This document shows, piece by piece, positions 41,701 through 46,290 of a DNA stretch of 46,290 nt. Numbering within the stretch: the stretch's first letter is position 1; each line of letters opens with the position of its first letter. Origin of the DNA: Stentor coeruleus (lineage: Eukaryota > Ciliophora > Heterotrichea > Heterotrichida > Stentoridae); contig MPUH01000553.1 in the NCBI GenBank assembly GCA_001970955.1, forward strand, positions 1 to 46,290. The letters are read 5' to 3'. The notes under the pieces are model-generated. The model had not been told where the DNA came from and did no database searches. It saw only the letters and a program-made list of their open reading frames with translations. Both the position numbers and the translations under genes were made by a program.

Positions 41701-41809
41701 ATTGGAGGAAATTAGAATTGAGAATAAAAGTGAAAGTACGGAAAATCAGCAGGTTAGAGATGCTGCTCTTCCTGGTCGCCCACAGTTTTATTTTTATGAC
41801 TTTAGGTAA
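38753..41809 (+). CDS. LARS1: Cytosolic leucyl-tRNA synthetase
   Basis: 1018 aa, TAA stop. It charges tRNA-Leu with leucine. It has the class I signature HLGH at residues 57-60 (context MNGRLHLGHAF) and KMSKG at 674-678. Between them lies a long CP1 editing insertion (about 240-520), including the TLRPETMYGQTN segment typical of eukaryote/archaeal leucyl enzymes. A WACSRQYGLGTQLPID segment lies in the catalytic part, followed by an anticodon-binding helical domain and a C-terminal extension. Length is close to the roughly 1,050-1,180 of cytosolic eukaryotic forms and there is no mitochondrial presequence. The frame is uninterrupted in the standard code, with all tryptophans as TGG. Confidence 0.96.
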   Translation: MAADKTGKTKRRDYLRKIEEEVQALWATKKVYESEPDLNKPKYFLTFPYPYMNGRLHLGHAFSFSKCEFTARFQRMLGKNVLMPFAFHCTGMPIPACADKLKKELERGDSRTDGSQFKILLDMNVPENEVPKFADAQHWLKYFPPIAKQDLVNLGVAVDWRRSFITTPANPYYDMFVKWQFHHLIAQGKVKFGKKYVIYSTLEAQPCSDHERRKGEGIKPQEYTLIKLRIQEPYPESLSILSGKPVFLVAATLRPETMYGQTNCYILPTGTYGAYLMRNNEVFICSERSMSSMAYQDLTITNGKFDKLLEVQGQNLLGLKLSAPLSKYETVYSLPMLSISMNKGTGIVTSVPGDSPDDYAALCDLQKKPQLREKYGISEEMINYEAVPIINIPSIGDKSAIILYEQLGIKSQNDRELLEKAKDLAYTKGFSEGTMLVGHLAGQKVSIAKNLIKKYLIDKNQAFIYYEPESEVISRSGESCIVALCNQWFLSYDDENWRRSVSDHIAKNFKTYNPFVMKEFEDTVNWLGEWACSRQYGLGTQLPIDKQYVIESLSDSTIYMAYYTVSHLLQGESLTGEHPGPAGLTPEQMTIEVFDYIFTLSDKIPEGLNAEVLNKLRAEFEYWYPIDLRCSGKDLIRNHLTMSLFNHAAIWQGRSDMMPRSFYCNGHICFNEKKMSKGEGNFLTLAGAIDKYGADATRIAIADSGDTTDDANFTDTVANSAVLKLFTLHEWIVDTLQTVDTFRTGDKNFFDLSFENEINIAIEKTRTAYENMTFREALVNSFFDLSSKKEEYRIFAGGYHKDVYFRYLSVQLLLLFPIAPHFCEKHWEVYQEAQGITRSFIVFEPFPKVSSPVSHLLARQLGYIRFLLKTARIANEKAVKKAKKSPKKSVVYVSSDYPQDLQRIMNLLNDYYYGNPNPDHKEYINLIKKLNLDKAATQKAMQFASFIVSEFKERGIEAFELRLPFDESGMIEIIRAYALQELGLEEIRIENKSESTENQQVRDAALPGRPQFYFYDFR

Positions 41810-42249
41810 TTAGATTATTTATATTTATGTGGAGTTATATTAATTGGATGAATTGAGAAGATTATGAGTTTTTATAATTTGGAAAATACAGAGAAAACTG
41901 TTTTTATTGATGAATTTTATGATTTGTTTATAAAGATGAGTTTTCGTTGTTGTGAATATTGATTGAGATTATTATTTATAGAATTGATATATATATGAAT
42001 TTTTTAAATTGAGAAGATCAAGTTTATTCAAAATCTTAAAATGTAGGAAAATATATTTTTTTGTGGATTTACATGTAAAGATAAGTTTTTTATGAAAATT
42101 TAAGTTTTTGATTTTGTTGAAATAAGATTATTTGATTGTGATATACATTTTTTTATGTGAGAAAAGAATAAATATACGATTTTATTTTTGTAATTTAAGG
42201 AATCGAGGTTTATTCAAAAATTTTAGCGTGTAGATTGCATAACACTCAA
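41810..42249. other. Convergent intergenic spacer
   Basis: 440 bp between the 3' ends of leucyl-tRNA synthetase and the hydrolase. Most of it is G/T-rich on the plus strand. GGTTTATTCAAAA-like or AGTTTATTCAAAA-like sequences occur twice (about 42022 and 42207). Nothing else was seen. Confidence 0.45.
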
Positions 42250-43233
42250 CTAATGCTTATAATTACTCATAAGCTCCAAAGCTTCGTGCATTTTTTCTTG
42301 TAGCTCCACAGGGTTATCCCAGTAAACATGGTGATCAGAATTCGAAATTATATAAACCAAAACAAGCGACTCACTCATTTCCTTTGTCTTATACCCTCCA
42401 TCTGAAACCATCCAGTCATGATCTCCATAAAAAAAAGCGATTGGAGTCTTAACAACATGCAATCTTTTGCACAACGGGCTGTAAGGCCACATTTCAAAAT
42501 CCAATATATAATTAATCCCATGCTCGCCACTTCCAGGCAAGACATTCACCTGGCTCAAATAATCCGTAACAGCCTCAAATTCATCTTTCGGCAAGTTGAA
42601 CTTCCCATTCATATACGACTTCATAACTTTTGCGCTCATTGGTCCAAGTTTTCTCATAATCTCCAAAAAAGATACATGCTTAAGCCACAAAAAAAGCAAT
42701 AACTTATTAATCCATCCTGATTCCCATACTGATCTACCATCCCCATCTAAAGGTCTTTCAGCAACTCCTCCAGGTGATAACATTAAAAGCCCAGCAACAT
42801 GTTGAGGAAATCTAATGTTATAACATCCACTAATATATCCACCAAACGAATGCCCTGCAAGAAAAAATCTTTCTAATCCAACAGCCCTTCGAAAAGATTC
42901 GAGTCCTTCTACAAAAAAACACTCAGTTTCATATGTTGATATAGCTTTAAAAGAAGGTCTTGAAGAACGGCCCATACCAATATGATCTAATATGTAAATG
43001 TAATATTTTGTAGATAAAGCTTTGAGTATTTTATAAAAGATCATACCACTGCCACAGTAGCCATGAAGAAGGATCATAGGAGGATTTGATGGGTCACCAC
43101 ATTTGAGACAATATAGAAAATTCCCTGTAGAGATCTCAACACGGATTTTTGTGAAGGTTACTCCAGAGAAATCCATGAGTCGCTGTTCAGCTTCATCAAG
43201 ACGATCAGGAGAATATATGGACCAAAAACCCAT
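42250..43233 (-). CDS. ABHD4/ABHD5 (CGI-58)-like alpha/beta hydrolase
   Basis: 327 aa, ATG at 43233, TAG stop. It has an alpha/beta-hydrolase fold: oxyanion loop ILLHGYCGSG (54-63), nucleophile elbow GHSFGG with S129, an acid in YGDHDWM (D273 by family comparison) and catalytic H301/H302. The C-terminal HHVYWD fits the H-x4-D motif of the CGI-58/ABHD4/ICT1 group. Because the nucleophile is serine (not the asparagine of animal ABHD5), hydrolase activity, such as N-acyl-phosphatidylethanolamine or lysophospholipid hydrolysis, is plausible; substrate identity is inference. No signal peptide is visible; a lipid-droplet or cytosolic membrane-surface location is likely for the family. Confidence 0.85.
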   Translation of the reverse strand: MGFWSIYSPDRLDEAEQRLMDFSGVTFTKIRVEISTGNFLYCLKCGDPSNPPMILLHGYCGSGMIFYKILKALSTKYYIYILDHIGMGRSSRPSFKAISTYETECFFVEGLESFRRAVGLERFFLAGHSFGGYISGCYNIRFPQHVAGLLMLSPGGVAERPLDGDGRSVWESGWINKLLLFLWLKHVSFLEIMRKLGPMSAKVMKSYMNGKFNLPKDEFEAVTDYLSQVNVLPGSGEHGINYILDFEMWPYSPLCKRLHVVKTPIAFFYGDHDWMVSDGGYKTKEMSESLVLVYIISNSDHHVYWDNPVELQEKMHEALELMSNYKH

Positions 43234-44313
43234 TTATTAGATTTTTAGCAAATATGACATCAGATTTATGGAGGCTTTGGATTAGTTTGAGTTATTTTTT
43301 TGCAGTTTTATAGTGTTTTATTAGGCAATTTTTGGTTTATAAGGATAAGATGGATGGTGAAATGATATTGGGTTTTATATATGGAAGTTGGACTGAAGTA
43401 GAATTGGATGATATTGCATTTAGGATTATTTCAAGAATTTTTTTGGTAAAAATTAAAGGTGCTTTATATTGAAATTGGTTGTGCTAGAGGATTATTGGTT
43501 TTATAGGAGGGTGTAGGATTGTAGGAATATATTGAATTATTAAGGATAATTTAAATATATAAGAGAAATGATTTTTGGTTTATGGATTTTTAAATATATT
43601 TTTGGTTTGCAATATGTTATTAGAGTGGAAGGATGTAAGGGAAATGTGCATGGAGGAATTGATTAAAAATATTTTCATTTTTCTTTAGTTTAAAATATGT
43701 ATTTCAAATGCCCTGATAATATGCTAAATTTATATTATATATATATATTTGAGCTTCTAGATCAATAAAATATATTGTCTGGATGTTTTTAATGATCTTA
43801 AGCTCTATTTGTAGACGTATTATAATACATTTTTATTGTAATAATAAAAGCATAATTAGTATATTAAAGCTATGTATGGATTTAATAAGTTTTTAGATAA
43901 TTTTTTAGCTTTAAAATCAGTAATTTAAAAATATTCAAGTGATGCCACATCAAAATATTTGTATTAGATGCCAAAAAATCAATTCTTTTATGTGAAGTTT
44001 TATGACAGCATTTTATCAAGAAATTTTATTTGAGAATTTAAATTAGGGTTAAGATAAAATGATTTACACTTTATAGTGCATTTTAATTAACTCAACTTTT
44101 CATCTAATCACGCAAATCCCAAAAAATTTCCTAAAAACCCAAAACCCTCTTAAAAAATTTCCACTAATAGTCCAAAAATAGCATCTTTAATTTAAACTCT
44201 AATTCTTTACCTAACTTTAATCTTATCCTTTGACCAACTCTCCATATATTCTCTCCCTAAAACAAATTATTCATCCAAAAATAAAAAATAAATTTATTAT
44301 TCATATAATAATA
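43234..44313. other. Intergenic spacer with inverted strand skew
   Basis: 1080 bp between two minus-strand genes. The left part (43240-43680) is G-rich and C-poor on the plus strand (5' flank of the hydrolase); the right part (44090-44310) is C-rich and G-poor (3' flank of the EF-hand gene). The contrast is among the sharpest in the window. No gene was seen. Confidence 0.5.
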
Positions 44314-44763
44314 CTAGTTATAAGTATTAACAAAGTCTTGATAATTCAAATAGCCCTGATGATCAAAAGGTAACTGTTTCAATATAATTTTAACTTCACG
44401 TTCAGATCTACATTCCAATAAAACTTTTTCCAATTGGTCTTTATGGATTTTACTCGGAGGCGAATTTTTCCCTGAAAAGAACTGAAAGGCTCTGAGTACT
44501 TCTTGATTAGAATAATTACTAGACTTTGAAGGATTGACTGTTCTATAAAAATCTTCCCAACCAATTTCCCTAGAGCCGCTTTGATTAGCTTCAAGCATGA
44601 TCCTTTCAGCAAAGTGAATATTGTCATCAAAGTTCAAAACCCTTAACAGCCTTTGTATTTCTTGTATATCAATAGTCCCAGACTTGTCAACGTCGATGAA
44701 ATCAAAGAATTCCTTGCATTCAGCCATAGAAAAAGGTCGGTCAGCCATAGTAATAATATTCAA
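44314..44763 (-). CDS. EF-hand calcium-binding protein, calmodulin/centrin-like
   Basis: 149 aa from the first ATG (144 aa if the start is the MADRP methionine at 44748), TAG stop. It is calmodulin-sized. The first EF loop is canonical (DVDKSGTIDIQE, residues 24-35). The second (around NQSGSREIGWED) and the last (around PFDHQGYLNYQDF) keep the fold pattern but miss several ligand residues, and the third is unrecognisable. One high-affinity calcium site is therefore expected. Ciliates have many such divergent calmodulin/centrin relatives at the cortex and in cilia; the exact role is unknown. It is divergent from the next small gene, with only 111 bp between. Confidence 0.85.
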   Translation of the reverse strand: MNIITMADRPFSMAECKEFFDFIDVDKSGTIDIQEIQRLLRVLNFDDNIHFAERIMLEANQSGSREIGWEDFYRTVNPSKSSNYSNQEVLRAFQFFSGKNSPPSKIHKDQLEKVLLECRSEREVKIILKQLPFDHQGYLNYQDFVNTYN

Positions 44764-44874
44764 AATAGTTTCTTACAACAATAATCAGCGGAAACTGTTA
44801 GTTTATAAGATTTTTATGATCAAAAATTCGGTTTTTAAATAAAAGTTGAGTTTAATGTTAGATAAAGGTTATAA
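44764..44874. promoter_or_regulatory. Compact bidirectional promoter region
   Basis: Only 111 bp separate the start codons of two divergent genes, so both promoters and 5' UTRs fit here. GTTATAA sits directly before the right-hand ATG, as it does before the ATG at 15220. Confidence 0.45.
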
Positions 44875-45111
44875 ATGGAAAGTGGCCAAAAGCTTTTCAA
44901 GTATTATAGAGACTTGCAGAAGGAAGAACTTAAAAGCAAAAGATTATTTTACTATAGAGTCCATAGATGGAGATTCGATCCTTATGATTTACCAAGAGCT
45001 TGGAGATCAGATTCAAGAGGAGCTACTTCAATACTAAGGTTCCGTTATGTGTTTATGGGATTTTTAGTCTATAGGGCGACTTTGCATTACATATTCCCCC
45101 CGACTCATTAG
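44875..45111 (+). CDS. Small membrane protein, possibly complex I NDUFB3-like
   Basis: 78 aa, TAG stop. The ATG is in the GTTATAA-ATG context seen at other starts. A basic, helical N-terminal half is followed by FDPYDLPRAWR (about 34-44) and a single C-terminal hydrophobic helix (YVFMGFLVYRATLHYIF) ending PPTH. The D-P-x(4)-A-W-R segment followed by one C-terminal membrane helix resembles the NDUFB3 (B12) accessory subunit of mitochondrial complex I; the match is by eye and short. A second overlapping frame (44846-45037) has weaker coding character. Frame choice rests on composition and on the start context. Confidence 0.5.
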   Translation: MESGQKLFKYYRDLQKEELKSKRLFYYRVHRWRFDPYDLPRAWRSDSRGATSILRFRYVFMGFLVYRATLHYIFPPTH

Positions 45112-46290
45112 TAATAGCTTACTATTCTTTAAACGGCCCTAGATTTTATATGTAAAAAATCATGTGAACTTTACTTTTGTGGACTCTTTGTATCATAGAT
45201 TTTATATGAATTTAGCTTTATGATCATGATTTTATATTAAATTTAGCTTTTTTGCTCATGATTTTATATAGAGATTTTGTATTAAATGTTTAATTATAGG
45301 AATGCTTGGGGAAATTTGATCTTAAAGCAACTTTAAAAGCATTTTCTATCATGGCTGGGATATTCTTACTGGGATTGTAGATGAAAACTCGGATATGGAT
45401 TTGTGTTGATTTCAGAAAGCCAAGGACGTAAATCGCTATTGAGTGCATTTATGTTTGGAATAATGTTGTAGAAGAGTTTTTCGGATTCTTTTGGTGTCAA
45501 GGTATTTTTGGAAGTCTTTATATGATATTTTGTCCCCTTTTTCGAATTCACCGAGGCTGTCAGCTTTTTTTGTTGTATAGCAACGTTTACAAGATGTATG
45601 AATTTAACTTTTTTATGCCAAAATTGTTTACATTTATAATATTATATGTATAATCCTACTTTATCATTAAAAGAGTGTATGTTGGGTTTGCTTTATATAA
45701 AAATGCTATAAAAGTTATAAAAAACGTGATAAATGCTAAAAATGCATAGTTTTTATTATAATACCTTCATAAAAATAAAATTTTAGCAAATCATCGATCT
45801 CATGAAATTTTTTCAAAAAATTCCCTTTAAAACTTTGAAAAAATTTTCATATGCCCTTTTTATAAAAACAAACCCGAGCACAATCCCATTTATCGATGCT
45901 ATCAAAACATAAAGCCTCATATCAAACTTTCGCTTATTAGCAAAAAATTGGTTTTCAATATATTTCTGTATGATATATAAAATCCCGTCTCAAATAAAAA
46001 GGTACACATTTTTTTTTTTTTTAATTTTCCCAATTGGATCACAATCCCATTTCCCTATTCGTATTTTATCCAGGTTTTATAATCCAAATTGACTTTTTTC
46101 CTAATCCCTAAGAATTTCTCCGAAAGCAAAAAATCAGAATCACTTTCCCATTTTTTTTTATATGAAATTTTACTTGAGGTAATTAAAAGCATTCTGACTC
46201 AAGGCTAAGTAATACTTTTTCATTGTAAAATTAGGTTTTTCTTATCTGAAATCAATATAAGATAAGCTTAGTATTATAAAGTATTATAAA
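45112..46290. other. Right-end region without an intact gene
   Basis: 1179 bp to the window edge. From 45112 to 45360 it is AT-rich, with a repeated GATTTTATAT...TTTAGCTTT unit (45195-45270, three imperfect occurrences). Beyond that lie minus-strand open fragments described separately, and a 14-T run at 46009-46022. No telomere repeat is visible at the edge. Confidence 0.5.
45436..46223 (-). pseudogene. Candidate eroded or oddly interrupted membrane-protein gene
   Basis: On the minus strand, protein-like open stretches succeed each other in changing frames. They are: ATG at 46223 for 17 codons; 46150-46055 (begins WESDSDFLLSEKF); 46076-45990 (contains KWDCDPIGKIKKKKN); 45989-45813 (58 aa, with a hydrophobic helix LIASINGIVLGFVFI); 45846-45736 (contains KKFHEIDDLLKFYFYEG); and 45603-45436 (contains SCKRCYTTKKADSLGEF). 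No GT...AG of 15-16 nt reconciles the frames. The alternatives are a decayed gene, sequence errors at A/T runs, or chance in AT-rich DNA. The family is not recognised and no restored protein is proposed. Confidence 0.3.

Noticed and set aside
44846-45037. 63-aa frame overlapping the small membrane protein
   Set aside because: It overlaps the 78-aa frame, has a poorer start context and lacks the ordered basic/aromatic/hydrophobic pattern of the other frame; the choice is not certain.
45366-45551. 61-aa minus-strand frame as an intact gene
   Set aside because: A neighbouring frame over 45436-45603 looks more protein-like in the first part, so this is treated as part of a fragmented region.
46009-46290. 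Chromosome end or telomere
   Set aside because: The T run is a simple homopolymer; no tandem C/A-rich repeat occurs at either window edge.
1-46290. CRISPR array, insertion sequences or viral genes
   Set aside because: No regularly spaced repeats, terminal inverted repeats with a transposase, or viral-type proteins were seen; all repeats are simple two-copy tandem duplications.

Overview
The window looks like macronuclear DNA of a heterotrich ciliate, most probably Stentor or a close relative. Four observations point there. Coding regions are long and AT-rich and read through in the standard code. One gene is interrupted by a 15-nt GT...AG intron, the tiny intron class known from heterotrichs. 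The gene content is ciliate-like: multi-pass PAS sensors of the tiny-macrocysts type, hybrid histidine kinases, polycystin-type channels and an expanded EF-hand/cyclin/FYVE repertoire. All 18 clear genes end in TAA or TAG and none in TGA. The species call is inference. I saw no telomere repeat, tRNA, rRNA, transposon or CRISPR array.

Layout. 0.1-2.8 kb: a disordered LARP1-motif protein and a basic helical protein. 3.1-19.4 kb: a sensor/channel block, with two paralogous about 1,360-aa PAS membrane proteins flanking a two-repeat polycystin-type channel. The first PAS gene and the channel diverge from a shared 1.4-kb spacer. 20-23.6 kb: a cyclin and a FYVE/coiled-coil/CaaX protein. 24-32.5 kb: three tandem paralogous membrane hybrid histidine kinases, all on the minus strand, with a small secreted protein inserted before the third. 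33.8-36.5 kb: a GH85 endo-beta-N-acetylglucosaminidase. 36.7-45.1 kb: a methyltransferase, an unknown basic protein, cytosolic leucyl-tRNA synthetase, an ABHD4/5-like hydrolase, an EF-hand protein and a divergent small membrane protein. The right end (45.4-46.2 kb, minus strand) holds short open stretches in all three frames that look like an eroded or unusually interrupted gene.

Sequence quality matters here. At least four gene-internal or intergenic segments of 60-150 bp are present twice in tandem, two of them with a single N at the junction. Two of these duplications (16.83 kb and 35.68 kb) shift the reading frame and split genes that are otherwise intact. Removing one copy restores single proteins, and for the PAS protein it restores a length matching its paralogue. 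They are best read as unresolved assembly overlaps between slightly different copies, although real recent duplications are not excluded from sequence alone.

The most interesting biology is an intron at the same position in both PAS paralogues (in one it is stop-free and a multiple of three, so it is invisible to ORF calling), the fused two-unit polycystin channel lying between those two sensors, and the three-kinase array. Composition also switches strand asymmetry in blocks of hundreds of bases: 5' flanks tend to be C-rich and 3' flanks G-rich on the coding strand.
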